From Cytobacillus sp. NJ13 (GTDB taxonomy: Bacteria; Bacillota; Bacilli; Bacillales; Cytobacillaceae), in assembly GCA_030348385.1 (NCBI GenBank), contig JAUCFP010000006.1, positions 2,476,501-2,540,500 of the forward strand: a DNA stretch of 64,000 bases. Reading direction: 5' to 3'. This document shows, piece after piece, positions 56,002 to 64,000 of the stretch. The position numbers and the translations under genes are program-made. Under the pieces are notes generated by a model, which did not search any database, was not told where the DNA came from, and saw only the letters and a list, made by a program, of their open reading frames with translations. The stretch's first letter is position 1. Every line of letters starts with the position of its first letter.

Positions 56002-56010
56002 AAAGCCAAT

Positions 56011-56047
56011 AAAAAAAGGAAGCCCAATCATTCGGAGCTTCCTTTTT
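56011..56047 (-). terminator. Terminator of cyclase gene
   Basis: Minus strand AAAAAGGAAGCTCC ... GGGCTTCCTTTTTTT. Confidence 0.85.
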
Positions 56048-57920
56048 GCATGAATTTCTTTTCATAATGGCCTAGTGCCAATAGCGGCCAAATATACCGG
56101 TAGCTGTGATAGTGCATGTATAAGAAGCCGGCCATTCCCTGCCCTTTTGGGTAATCTGTCGTCCAGTCATTTCTTTGGCCCTCGCGGATCAGGAAGGCCA
56201 TGCCTTTTCTGATCTCAGGGCTGTTTTCAGGGGAAACGGCAATTAAAGCATCCACGGCCCAGGCAGTATGTGTTAATGTACTGTTTCCCAATGGAACATA
56301 GCGTTTTTCAATATCGCTTCTGCAGGATTCTCCCCAGCCGCCGTCTTCATTCTGAATAGACTTCAGCCACTCAACCGCTTTTCTGATGTACTCCTCATCT
56401 TTCTTTTCCCCTGCAGCGGTGAGGCCGGTAAGGGCTGCCCAGGTTCCATACAGATAGCAAATCCCCCAGCGCCCATACCAGGAACCGTCTTTTCTCTGAT
56501 TCTTTTTCAGCCAGCTTATTCCTCTTTTAATTGAAGGCTCAGCTCCTGTAGTGAAGATGCCTAAATATTCAATGGTTCTGCCTGTTAAATCTGCTGTGGA
56601 CGGATCGGTGAGAATAAACTCTGCTCCTTGAATGGGAATTAGATTCAGCAGGCGGTTATCCACATTTTTTTCAAATGCAGGCCACCCCCCATCACGGTTT
56701 TGCATGGATAAAGCCCATTGGACTCCTCTCTGCCTGGATTTCTCGGCAGCCGTTCCTGTTTGATTGTGAATGCTTCTCAGACTGGCGGTTGTATCATCCA
56801 CATCAGGATGAATAGTGTTGAAGTCTGAAAATCCCCAGCCTCCAGGAAGTCCCTTGCGGTTGTGAACCGTCCAATCTCCGTGACGGGTTTGCTGCCTTGA
56901 AAGCAAATAGTTATTCGCTTTTAGAATCGCAGCATCTGATTTATCTGCACCTGCTTCCTGGAGGGCGTGGGAAATTAAAGCGGTATTCCATACTTTAGCG
57001 TCTGTTAACTGAAAATGGATATGTCCATCTATTGTGCAGGACATTCCCTTTAATCCCTTCATCGCCTTGATGATGACTGGATCTTTTGGAGAGCAGCCGA
57101 GAGCAAGGAGGGCAAAAATCATATAAAAAGTGCTGCTGAAATAATTTAATGATGTTCCATCCGGTTCAATCCGCTCGAGCATATATTGCTTTGTTCCCTC
57201 ATATGCCATGCTGCGGAGCCGATCAGGTAATCCAATTAAGCTTTCGGCCAAGCCGCTAAGAATGTCAGCAAGTTTTTTCCATTCATCAGAACGGCTTTCT
57301 TCCCATAGTTCTTCCCTATCCCTTGTTCCAAAGATTTCATCCAAATCCGGACTATTTTCCGTTCTTCGCCTGAATTTTTTGCTGCCAAGCAGGATAACCG
57401 GCAGGAGATTAATTCTTGCAAAGCTTGAAAGCTGGTAGATGCTGACTGGGCTGGTTGGAGGGAGCAGCACAATTTCGATGGGCACAGGAAAAATGGCCGG
57501 CCATGGATATTGGCCTGTCATGGCAAGCATGATTTTCGTAAATAATCCTGCTTTTTTTACCCCGCCCTTTGATAAAATAAATTTCCTTGCAGCTGCCAGA
57601 TGCGGATCATGCTTCTGTCTATGGCCAGAGTACAAAAGGGCGTAATAGGCTTCAATGGTTAAAGATAAGTTCCCTTCTTTTTCGTCTCTAAAAAGCTTCC
57701 ACGCACCACTCTCATCCTGGCGGCTTTCAATTCTCTCCGCCAATTTTTGAATGATGCTTTCATCCTTCATGTTAAGCGTCCGCAAAAGAATAATCATATA
57801 AGCATCAGTCATGATTCCAATTTCAAAAGGATACGCCCATGAGCCATCCTGAGATTGGCTGCTTTTCAGCAAATCGGTTAGCCGGCTGATTTCTGCCTTA
57901 ACTAGCTGCACATTCCTCAT
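56028..57920 (-). CDS. sqhC: Squalene-hopene/sporulenol cyclase
   Basis: A 630-residue type II terpene cyclase. The acid motif DxDD is present as DVDD in NTIHPDVDDTTASLRS (about residue 375). Several QW repeats are seen, such as QNRDGGWPAFEKNVDNR, KNQRKDGSWYGRWGICYLYG and QNEDGGWGESC, which brace the alpha-barrel. It is membrane-associated. In B. subtilis the relative SqhC makes sporulenol from tetraprenyl-beta-curcumene in spores, so a hopanoid or sesquarterpene product is likely; which of the two cannot be told. Start is ATG 57920 by frame, although a GTG at 57911 also has a fair ribosome binding site. Confidence 0.93.
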   Translation of the reverse strand: MRNVQLVKAEISRLTDLLKSSQSQDGSWAYPFEIGIMTDAYMIILLRTLNMKDESIIQKLAERIESRQDESGAWKLFRDEKEGNLSLTIEAYYALLYSGHRQKHDPHLAAARKFILSKGGVKKAGLFTKIMLAMTGQYPWPAIFPVPIEIVLLPPTSPVSIYQLSSFARINLLPVILLGSKKFRRRTENSPDLDEIFGTRDREELWEESRSDEWKKLADILSGLAESLIGLPDRLRSMAYEGTKQYMLERIEPDGTSLNYFSSTFYMIFALLALGCSPKDPVIIKAMKGLKGMSCTIDGHIHFQLTDAKVWNTALISHALQEAGADKSDAAILKANNYLLSRQQTRHGDWTVHNRKGLPGGWGFSDFNTIHPDVDDTTASLRSIHNQTGTAAEKSRQRGVQWALSMQNRDGGWPAFEKNVDNRLLNLIPIQGAEFILTDPSTADLTGRTIEYLGIFTTGAEPSIKRGISWLKKNQRKDGSWYGRWGICYLYGTWAALTGLTAAGEKKDEEYIRKAVEWLKSIQNEDGGWGESCRSDIEKRYVPLGNSTLTHTAWAVDALIAVSPENSPEIRKGMAFLIREGQRNDWTTDYPKGQGMAGFLYMHYHSYRYIWPLLALGHYEKKFMQKGSSE

Positions 57921-58119
57921 TCCCTCACTAAAGTTTTATTACACTATATTCCTTAATCAATTAAAGAATTCGACCTTCCGAGAGAGTGTTGCAGCAGTCC
58001 GGTCTATGAAGACATGGCTTCTTGGCAGCTGTTCAAAGAGGGGATCTATAATCAATCATTTTTTGGCACATGAAACAATTCTCTCCTGCCCATACTAAGG
58101 TCGGAGGTGCGCCAGCGAT

Positions 58120-59055
58120 ATGAAATTCTCATGGGTATTGGGGATCATGCTATTAACACAAACTCAAACTGCCAGTCTTCCTGATGACTTATCCATTGAA
58201 CATGACGGAAGATCCATTGCAAGTATCAACAGGACAGAATATCAAATGCCGTTTCCCGGGCTTCCGCTAGTGGACGGTGAACGGTTTATTCGGCTCCTGG
58301 AAAAGTTAGATCGCCAGACGTATATTCCGCCTATGAACGCGTACATAGGCGAAAGCGGACGTGTCGTTCCTGAGAAGCCTGGAAAAATACTGCACCGCAA
58401 AGCATTCACAGATATTTTTTATACATATTTTTATAATAACGGGCCAGCTAAAATTGAGATCCCAACACTCCCCGTTTACCCGAGAGTGGATCGGGATCTT
58501 ATCTCCCATATCCGGGTTAAAATGATCGGCCAGTATGTTACGTATTTTAATCCGAATAACGCGTCACGCTCCCATAATATCCAGCTTGCAGCCGAAGCCC
58601 TTGATAATTATGTTGTTTTTCCGAATGAAGTATTTTCTTTTAACCGTGCTGTCGGCAAAAGAACGGCGGGGAAAGGCTATAAGCGTGCTCCGGTTATCGT
58701 TAGAGGGGAACTGTCAGAAGATATCGGGGGCGGGATCTGCCAGGTATCCTCCACTCTATTCAATGCAGTTGACCGGGCAGGCGTCAAGGTGATCGAGCGT
58801 TATTCCCACAGCAAAAAGGTTCCCTATGTGCCGCCTGGCCGGGATGCAACTGTAAGCTGGTATGGCCCAGATTTCACTTTTAAAAACCGTTACAGTTCTC
58901 CCCTGCTCATACGAGCAAAAGCTTTGCATGGCCAAGTGGTAATCAGAGTATACTCCTCTGATGAAATTGACTATGAGCCCCGCCAGGTCCCAAAAGCGTC
59001 AACAATGCTGCCGGAAGAAATCAGCATTGAAAAGGAAGCGGTTTTAGAGGATTGA
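58120..59055 (+). CDS. VanW family protein, exported
   Basis: A 311-residue VanW family protein. A signal peptide (KFSWVLGIMLLTQTQTAS) is followed by a variable region and the VanW domain (residues 130-290): VTYFNPNNASRSHNIQLAAE, FSFNRAVGKRTAGKGYKRAPVI, EDIGGGICQVSSTLFNAV, and a final VSWYGPDFTFKNRYSSPLLI. The invariant GGGICQVSSTL is complete. VanW proteins occur in glycopeptide-resistance clusters and many genomes; the activity is not known. GGAGGTG precedes the ATG. It probably acts at the cell wall. Confidence 0.9.
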   Translation: MKFSWVLGIMLLTQTQTASLPDDLSIEHDGRSIASINRTEYQMPFPGLPLVDGERFIRLLEKLDRQTYIPPMNAYIGESGRVVPEKPGKILHRKAFTDIFYTYFYNNGPAKIEIPTLPVYPRVDRDLISHIRVKMIGQYVTYFNPNNASRSHNIQLAAEALDNYVVFPNEVFSFNRAVGKRTAGKGYKRAPVIVRGELSEDIGGGICQVSSTLFNAVDRAGVKVIERYSHSKKVPYVPPGRDATVSWYGPDFTFKNRYSSPLLIRAKALHGQVVIRVYSSDEIDYEPRQVPKASTMLPEEISIEKEAVLED

Positions 59056-59087
59056 TGGGATTGATCGAGAAATTTCTAAAAAAGGAA

Positions 59088-59112
59088 ACACCCGCTGATA
59101 AGCGGGTGTTCT
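59088..59112. terminator. Bidirectional terminator, vanW and rraA genes
   Basis: Perfect AACACCCGCT and AGCGGGTGTT arms with a loop of three bases. Confidence 0.85.
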
Positions 59113-59115
59113 GCT

Positions 59116-59595
59116 TTAGGTAAGAGCTTTCGAAGAGACAATCACGCCATCTTCATCTGCATATACATATTCTCCCGGCTTCCAGTCAATCCCGCCGAAC
59201 GTAACAGGGATGTTTCGATCCCCTTTCCCTTCTTTTCGGCTTTTTAAAGGATTGCTGCCAAGTGCCAAGATGCCTGCATCAAGGCTTCCAAGCTCCACTG
59301 TATCCCGGACGCAGCCATAAATGATCACACCGGCAAGCTTTCTCGATTGAGCAATCTCCCCAAGCCGGTCACCCATTAAGGCGCATCTTTTTGATCCGCC
59401 GCCATCCACCACCAGTACATTTCCCTCTGGAATGGACTCCAGTGCCTCTTTTACCAGCACGTTATCTTCAAACACTCTAACCGTTGAAATGGGACCGGAA
59501 AACTTTCTTTTTTGCCCATAAGATTTAAACTCCTGCTGACAAATAAGCAGCTCTTTGCTGTGGTCATCACATAAATCGGCCGTTTTGAAATCCAA
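59116..59595 (-). CDS. rraA: RraA family protein (HMG/CHA aldolase or regulator)
   Basis: A 159-residue RraA family protein. The conserved segment [43 protein letters not shown] (described) has the Gly-rich loop, the catalytic-type Arg-Asp (in GCVRDT) and GDRLG. The same fold serves as an RNase E inhibitor in proteobacteria and as a 4-hydroxy-4-methyl-2-oxoglutarate/oxaloacetate aldolase elsewhere. Bacilli lack canonical RNase E, so aldolase-like activity is the better guess. Start is TTG 59595 with AAAGGAGG nine bases upstream. Confidence 0.9.
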   Translation of the reverse strand: MDFKTADLCDDHSKELLICQQEFKSYGQKRKFSGPISTVRVFEDNVLVKEALESIPEGNVLVVDGGGSKRCALMGDRLGEIAQSRKLAGVIIYGCVRDTVELGSLDAGILALGSNPLKSRKEGKGDRNIPVTFGGIDWKPGEYVYADEDGVIVSSKALT

Positions 59596-59774
59596 AAGAG
59601 ATCTCCTCCTTTAGCGCTTTTGGCAGTAAAACACTTTATGCCATCTTCTTTACTTCGATATGCAGCAACCTGTTCCCTTCCTTTTTTAATAATTGAAAGG
59701 GAAAGATTGATGATTTCAGGCATATACCTTTTAGTAAGGAAACGCTCTTGGCTAATAAAAAGGGAGGTTAAAGG

Positions 59775-59918
59775 ATGGCTTTAATGTGGGCAATTACAAT
59801 CGGTTTTATAGTTTCATTGGGACTGGCTGGATTTATGCTTGTCCATTTTCTAAAGGGTGCAATGGATTCCCGTGATTCCACGACAGTTGATAGGATTCAG
59901 AGTGATCCGGAAGAGTAG
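59775..59918 (+). CDS. Small single-pass membrane protein, 47 aa
   Basis: A 47-residue protein. GGGAGG precedes ATG 59775. Residues 4-27 are a membrane helix (WAITIGFIVSLGLAGFMLVHF), and the tail is hydrophilic and acidic (DRIQSDPEE). A shared terminator follows five bases after the stop. It has the same overall form as the small membrane proteins at 2514 and 33261. No family recognised. Confidence 0.65.
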   Translation: MALMWAITIGFIVSLGLAGFMLVHFLKGAMDSRDSTTVDRIQSDPEE

Positions 59919-59922
59919 AGAA

Positions 59923-59952
59923 AAGAGGCTGCAAGTATAGGCAGCCTCTTTC
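59923..59952. terminator. Bidirectional terminator, 47-aa gene and glycosylase gene
   Basis: Perfect AAGAGGCTGC and GCAGCCTCTT arms followed by TTCTTAG. Confidence 0.85.
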
Positions 59953-60762
59953 TTAGTTTTGGCAATTTGCACAGTAAAACGTTTTCCGGGAAGATATTTC
60001 TTCTTTCACTATAGGGCTGCTGCAGCGGAGACATGGTTCTCCTTCTCTGTCATACACTCTGCACTGCTCATTATAACCCCCGGTTTTAGCATCTCCTTTA
60101 AACAAAGGCTCTTCCATATAGCCCCCATACTGAATGGCCCGGGTTAATACGCCCTTCATAGACTGATACAGGATTTTTATTTCATCCTCATCCAATTCAT
60201 CTGCTTTTCTCATAGGCAGCAGCCCAGCCTCAAAACAGATTTCATCACTGTAGCAGCTGCCGATTCCCGAAAGAAATTGCTGATTGATGAATGTCGTTTT
60301 CAGCATACCTTTTCTGCTTCCGATCAGTTCGCGGAAGGCCGGAAATCCCAGCGTTTGATCCAGAGGCTCCGGTCCCAAATCTGAAAGCTCCTTTTCCGCC
60401 TCTGTGTCTGTCAGCAAGTGCAGATAGCCAAGTCTTAGTCCAATAAAATAGAGCTTTTTATCTCCAAAAGAAATAATAACCTGTTTTGTGCGGTCAGGAT
60501 TGTCCGCTTCATTTCCAATATACATCCAGCCGCCTAACATTAGATGCAGCAACAGATTTTTTCCGGAACTCAGCTTAAAAATAAGATGTTTAGCCCTTCG
60601 GGTGATTTCGGTTACTTGTACATTTATCAGCTGACTTTTAAATTGGGCAGGCTGCACGTTGATGGACTTTTCCCGATTTACTACTACATCAGTAATGACT
60701 TTACGGGCCAGCTGCTCCGTTAACAGCCTTCTGTAGGTTTCCATTTCCGGAAGTTCAGGCAT
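59953..60762 (-). CDS. Fpg/Nei family DNA glycosylase
   Basis: A 269-residue DNA repair glycosylase/AP lyase for oxidised bases. The N-terminus PELPEMET supplies the catalytic Pro and Glu. The helix-two-turn-helix is INQQFLSGIGSCYSDEICFEAG, and the C-terminal zinc finger has the cysteines of CLRC and CANC spaced 16 apart. Several Fpg positions differ (for example GSCYSDE instead of GNIYVDE, and IGLRLGYLHLL in place of the usual RFG loop), so it is a divergent paralogue, not the main MutM. Substrate range is uncertain. GGAAGGAG precedes the ATG. Confidence 0.88.
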   Translation of the reverse strand: MPELPEMETYRRLLTEQLARKVITDVVVNREKSINVQPAQFKSQLINVQVTEITRRAKHLIFKLSSGKNLLLHLMLGGWMYIGNEADNPDRTKQVIISFGDKKLYFIGLRLGYLHLLTDTEAEKELSDLGPEPLDQTLGFPAFRELIGSRKGMLKTTFINQQFLSGIGSCYSDEICFEAGLLPMRKADELDEDEIKILYQSMKGVLTRAIQYGGYMEEPLFKGDAKTGGYNEQCRVYDREGEPCLRCSSPIVKEEISSRKTFYCANCQN

Positions 60763-60853
60763 AGTGTCAGCTCCTTCCTAAAATACTGTTACCTTAGTAT
60801 TAAATGGAAGGAATCACTTCATTCCTGAAAATTACGTGGATTTGACAGAATTA

Positions 60854-61990
60854 TTAACTCAGACTCCGATTAATAGCCTCACTCAGTTGCGCCATGATAT
60901 CATCCGCATGTTCAATTCCGATGGATATCCGCACCAGCTGCTTGGTAATGCCGAGTTCCCTGCATACTTCAGGAGGCAGTGCCCTGTGCGATGTTGTCAG
61001 CGGATGGGATACGGACGTTTCAACTCCCGCAAGTGTCGGTACAATTTTAATCCACCCCAGCTCTTTAAAAAACTCATTCACATCAGCACTGTCAGCCAAT
61101 TCAATCGTAACAATGGCGCCGAACCCTTCTTCACCGTGCTAAAAAGGATAATAGACATTTTTTATTTCTTGATTTTGCTTTAATGCTCTTGCCACACTTC
61201 TGGCATTTGCTGACTGCTGCTTCATTCTGAGAGCCAGAGTTTTCGCTCCCCTGCAAGTCAGCCAGGCTTCAAACGGACTTAAATTAGCCCCAAGGTTTAC
61301 AATTTTTCCGCGTGCTTTTCCGACAAGCTCTTCGTCTCCAGCCAGGACACCTGCTGTAATATCGCTATGCCCTCCTATGTATTTGGTTGCACTGTGGACG
61401 ACTAAATCAATGCCTTTTAAATAAGGCTGGCAATGATATGGAGTGGCAAATGTATTATCGATCAGGGTAATGAGATTATGCTTCTTTGCCAGGCAGACGA
61501 CTTCTTCAAGGTTTTCCACCCGCAATAAAGGATTTGTGATGGATTCAGAATAAAGAAGTTTTGTATTCTGCTGTATGGCTCCCTCCACCTGCACAGCATC
61601 AGAAAAAGGAACAACGGTTACTTCTATACCGAGCTGTGTCAGCTCTTCCTTGATTAAATGGAAGCTGCCGCCGTACAGGTCATCCGCTGCCACAATATGG
61701 TCGCCGCTTTTTACCACAGCAAGCACTCCAGCCAGAATGGCGGATAAACCGGATGAGGAAGCCGTCCCGGCCGGTGCTCCTTCCAGGGCAGCAATTAATT
61801 CACCAAGCTCATCCGTATTCGGATTGCCGACCCGGGAATAAAGATAATTGCCGTTTCCCTGATAAAATCCCTCCAGCTCATCCAGATCATTGAATGCGAA
61901 GGCGGAAGTTTGATAGATCGGTGTTACTTTACTTTTAATCTTGCGATTGCTCTTATTTTTCAAGTGCAGAACAGAAGTCTCGAAGTTCAT
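60854..61990 (-). pseudogene. Cystathionine gamma-synthase/beta-lyase-type PLP enzyme interrupted by an amber codon
   Basis: The frame encodes a trans-sulfuration PLP enzyme of 378 residues if TAG 61141-61139 is read. Up to that point (283 codons) it has NYLYSRVGNPNTDELGELIA, the SSSGLSAILAGVLAV cofactor loop, DDLYGGSFHLI, LIDNTFATPY and the Schiff-base Lys in HSATKYIGGHSDITAG. After the TAG the same frame runs HGEEGFGAIVTIEL ... LVRISIGIEHADDIMAQL, the family C-terminus, to TAA 60856-60854. So a single nonsense codon divides an otherwise whole gene. The residue lost lies in the loop before the C-terminal domain, and the truncated product would lack about a quarter of the enzyme. Nothing suggests pyrrolysine. 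It may be a recent mutation or a sequence error. Confidence 0.8.
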
Positions 61991-62010
61991 ATGGACTTTC
62001 CCCTTTAAAA

Positions 62011-62042
62011 GAAATAAGGGCTGGACAATGCCCAGACCTTTA
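62011..62042 (-). terminator. Terminator of the ger operon
   Basis: Minus strand AAGGTCTGG-gcattgt-CCAGCCCTT then ATTTCTTTT. Confidence 0.65.
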
Positions 62043-62114
62043 ATACAAAAATTAGCTGAATTATATAAAAATTATATCAATACAGCTTTTATGCGTCAAT
62101 GAAGGAAAGAATCT

Positions 62115-63308
62115 CTACTTTACTTCCTTCAGAAAGCTTTTAGTCCTAATGCCTGTTCGACGAATGATTAAAGTTGTGTCTACATTTATATCAGCATCAG
62201 CAAATTTTTCATCCCAATTTTTCTGGACTTTTTTGAAATTTTGATAATCCTGTCTCAGCACAACTTCACCAAAACCAAAAATATCGGTGCCATATTCCTG
62301 CTGAACCTTCTCAATCGTTTTTCTGACCATTTCATTAATCTGTTTTTGGGCAGTTTCTCCACTTTCTTTATATGTCTTTGCTTTATCAAACTGATCGTTG
62401 CAATGAGTCCCGTCAATATATGCCTCAGCTCTGATTTTTATATTAATTTTTGCTTTTCCACCTTTGAGTTTCCCTTTAATCTTTGTCCTTGTATCATATA
62501 CTCTAAGCCCCATATACCGGCTTTCACTGCATGTTACGGTAATGGATGTTTTATTGATTTTATTCTGTATCCATAAGTAATTTCTTGAATCCTCCAGTGT
62601 CAGAAATCCTTCCAGCTTATCACCTTTGAAGATAGCCAGTGAGTCCAGAACGACAAGCGCATCAGGGGTGACCTTCATCATATTTTCCGCACTCACGCCA
62701 GCTTCAGGGTCACCCTTAATCCTGACGGCGGCCATTACAGGCTGACGTCCCGGGGCGGTCCAGGCTGTAATGACATCATTCATCCTCACTCCTGGATCTC
62801 CACCCCAGTCCTTCATCATGGTGTCCAGCTGAGTGTGCAATTTTAAAGAAGTAGATTTCTGGAATTGATACGTCACTTTTAATACATCAGAGCCCTTGGC
62901 CCCTCTTGCAATCAAAATATTAAAATCATCCCGGATTTCCCGGTTTCTTTCCAAAAAATCAATAAAGTCGATAATGCCTTCTTTAGCAAGTTCCTCCCCA
63001 ATAATCAAAGTGCGCATGTGGGAATAGATCAAATGCCTGGAAATCCCTTCATTCACTTTATAAGTCAGTTCTGCCAGAGAGTTTCCTTCAGTAGAATAAA
63101 CAATAGATGGCGCAAAGCCGCTTGCAGTGCGGTTATTCAATTCTGTTGCATTAATGCCTTCTACAGTCAGGATATACTTATCATCCTCACCCTTATCCAC
63201 AGCCATTCCTGTCACAACGGTTATTTCACCCAGCTCTCTCTGATCCCAGCATCCAGAGAGCAGTATAGCCGTCAAAAAAACGGCGAACAACACACCATAT
63301 TGTCTCAA
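62115..63308 (-). CDS. Germination protein Ger(x)C, lipoprotein of a GerA-type receptor
   Basis: A 397-residue C subunit of a nutrient-germinant receptor. The signal peptide ends in the lipobox LLSGC and CWDQRELGEITVVTGMAVDKG follows, the standard GerC opening. Later segments include LIYSHMRTLIIGEELAKEGI, RNREIRDDFNILIARG and the C-terminal domain with FGEVVLRQDYQNFKKVQKNWDEKF. It sits on the outer face of the spore inner membrane. The frame opens with TTG 63308, which overlaps the GerA stop; AAGGAGAG is about ten bases upstream. Expected control is by sigma-G in the forespore, but the operon promoter lies outside the window. Confidence 0.92.
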   Translation of the reverse strand: MRQYGVLFAVFLTAILLSGCWDQRELGEITVVTGMAVDKGEDDKYILTVEGINATELNNRTASGFAPSIVYSTEGNSLAELTYKVNEGISRHLIYSHMRTLIIGEELAKEGIIDFIDFLERNREIRDDFNILIARGAKGSDVLKVTYQFQKSTSLKLHTQLDTMMKDWGGDPGVRMNDVITAWTAPGRQPVMAAVRIKGDPEAGVSAENMMKVTPDALVVLDSLAIFKGDKLEGFLTLEDSRNYLWIQNKINKTSITVTCSESRYMGLRVYDTRTKIKGKLKGGKAKINIKIRAEAYIDGTHCNDQFDKAKTYKESGETAQKQINEMVRKTIEKVQQEYGTDIFGFGEVVLRQDYQNFKKVQKNWDEKFADADINVDTTLIIRRTGIRTKSFLKEVK

Positions 63309-64000
63309 TTGGACTGCTCTCCTTCCATTGGAGGAGGAGAAGGCGATCCTGTCTTTGGAAACTTTTCAGGATTCTGTGTTTTTAGATAAGCTGGCCGCTT
63401 CCTCATGCTCCAAATCGGGAATCGGAAAAAGACATCTTTCTGCTGCTCAATGATAAATGGAGCAACCGGTGAAAGATACGGAACGCCAAAGGATCTGAGA
63501 GAGCTTAAATGGGCGACAATAAAAACAAGAACAATCAGGACGCCATACAGGCCCAGAAAGGCTGACACAATGATCAGCAGGAATCTTAACAGCCTTGCAG
63601 CTGCAGCGAAACTATAAGTAGGGGATACAAAATTGGCTATGGCTGTAATGGCGACAATGATGACCATTATATTTGATATAATCCCTGCTTCAGCTGCAGC
63701 CTGTCCGATGACGAGAGCGCCTACGATTGAAACAGTCTGTCCGACAGCCCTTGGCATTCGAACACCGGCCTCACGCAGGATCTCAAAGGTAACTTCCATC
63801 AATAACACTTCAATGACTGCGGGAAACGGCACTCCTTCCCGCTGTGCAATAATCCCGAGAAGCAGGTGTGTCGGAAGAAGCTCATGATGAAAGGTTAAAA
63901 TACCGACATATAAAGATGGCGTAATCAAGGCAATCATAAACGATAAATAGCGGATCATTCTTAAAAAGCTTCCCATCATGAAGTTTTGATAATAATCTTC
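63305..64000 (-). CDS. Germination protein GerA family, A subunit, N-terminal part cut by window edge
   Basis: The last 231 codons of a GerA/GerKA-type subunit; the N-terminal cytoplasmic domain lies beyond base 64000. Visible are EDYYQNFMMGSFLRMIRYLSF at the edge and the membrane domain with the hallmark PFPAVIEVLLMEVTFEILREAGVRMPRAVGQTVSIVGALVIGQAAAEAGI, and a C-terminal tail rich in Pro (GSPSPPPMEGE). Four or five membrane helices are seen in this part. The gene overlaps gerC by four bases. In order A-C, the B (permease) subunit is absent between them here and may lie elsewhere in the operon. Confidence 0.93.
   Translation of the reverse strand, partial: EDYYQNFMMGSFLRMIRYLSFMIALITPSLYVGILTFHHELLPTHLLLGIIAQREGVPFPAVIEVLLMEVTFEILREAGVRMPRAVGQTVSIVGALVIGQAAAEAGIISNIMVIIVAITAIANFVSPTYSFAAAARLLRFLLIIVSAFLGLYGVLIVLVFIVAHLSSLRSFGVPYLSPVAPFIIEQQKDVFFRFPIWSMRKRPAYLKTQNPEKFPKTGSPSPPPMEGEQSN

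Noticed and set aside
61139..61141. TAG in the cystathionine synthase-type gene as a pyrrolysine codon
   Set aside because: Pyrrolysine use is confined to a few lineages with pyl genes; the position is not catalytic, and simple nonsense mutation or sequence error explains it better.
1..64000. Prophage, integrative element or genomic island
   Set aside because: No integrase, transposase, tRNA junction, phage structural genes or abrupt change in gene style; all neighbours look like core Bacillaceae genes.

Overview
The window comes from the chromosome of a low-to-moderate GC, endospore-forming, motile, respiring member of the Bacillaceae. It most resembles the Cytobacillus/Mesobacillus/Bacillus sensu lato group; this is an inference from gene content, not a species call. 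Evidence includes strong AGGAGG-type ribosome binding sites, frequent TTG and GTG starts, GerA/GerC germinant-receptor genes, a sporulenol/squalene-hopene cyclase, a LiaIH-LiaFSR envelope-stress system, MotAB with a sigma-D-type promoter, CodY-like boxes and a preQ1-I riboswitch. No rRNA, tRNA, prophage, transposase or CRISPR array is visible. It looks like ordinary chromosome with many one- to three-gene operons separated by clear hairpin terminators.

Layout. 1-2.7 kb: truncated Na+/alanine symporter and a self-regulated MarR-MFS efflux pair. 2.7-6 kb: motBA, an Asp/Arg-rich repeat protein, a STAS protein and a DUF1992 protein. 5.9-6.9 kb: a peroxiredoxin with an in-frame UGA at the peroxidatic position, and a small acidic protein. 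7-9.8 kb: hutH with an attenuator-like leader, and an RsbR-type protein. 9.9-16.2 kb: topB, an AtoE-type transporter, an MFS permease and an M29 aminopeptidase. 16.4-20.5 kb: lipoprotein, yhdT-panF, and queF under a preQ1 riboswitch. 20.5-23 kb: mscL, yetJ, a second in-frame-UGA peroxiredoxin-like gene, and a 5-FCL family gene. 23-27.4 kb: a putative small structured RNA, then a Tat-exported GMC dehydrogenase pair followed by its own tatA-tatC. 27.5-36.6 kb: acetyltransferases, tldE-tldD, cls, small proteins, an SCP2-domain protein and ggt. 36.8-41.8 kb: frameshifted hydrolase, thioesterase, TetR-SDR pair sharing one operator, CorA-type protein and a TrkA-C membrane protein. 41.8-47.5 kb: SpoVB-like flippase, and a sigma-54-controlled aminotransferase/YjiH-transporter operon with its regulator. 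47.7-50 kb: ABC-F protein behind a leader-peptide attenuator. 50.2-55.1 kb: CDF transporter, liaRSF, liaHI. 55.3-64 kb: degenerate M50-like protein, cyclase, VanW, RraA, Fpg/Nei glycosylase, an amber-interrupted trans-sulfuration gene, and gerC plus truncated gerA.

The most striking feature is two unrelated thioredoxin-fold antioxidant genes (5937-6524 and 21736-22290). In each, the codon expected to encode the catalytic cysteine is TGA, and a stem-loop fitting bacterial SECIS geometry follows it (18 and 26 nt downstream to the first loop base). Two independent cases at catalytic positions make selenocysteine decoding far more likely than two chance nonsense mutations. A TAG-interrupted cystathionine synthase-type gene and a frameshifted phospholipase-type gene look instead like ordinary decay or sequence errors.

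Other regulatory structure is rich: a ten-residue leader peptide plus terminator before the ABC-F gene, a promoter/CodY box/terminator leader before hutH, a TGGCA-TTGCA sigma-54 promoter with a candidate enhancer inside the regulator gene, twin TetR operators, and three copies of a hairpin-forming intergenic repeat (about 128 bp, one enlarged to about 190 bp between liaH and liaF).
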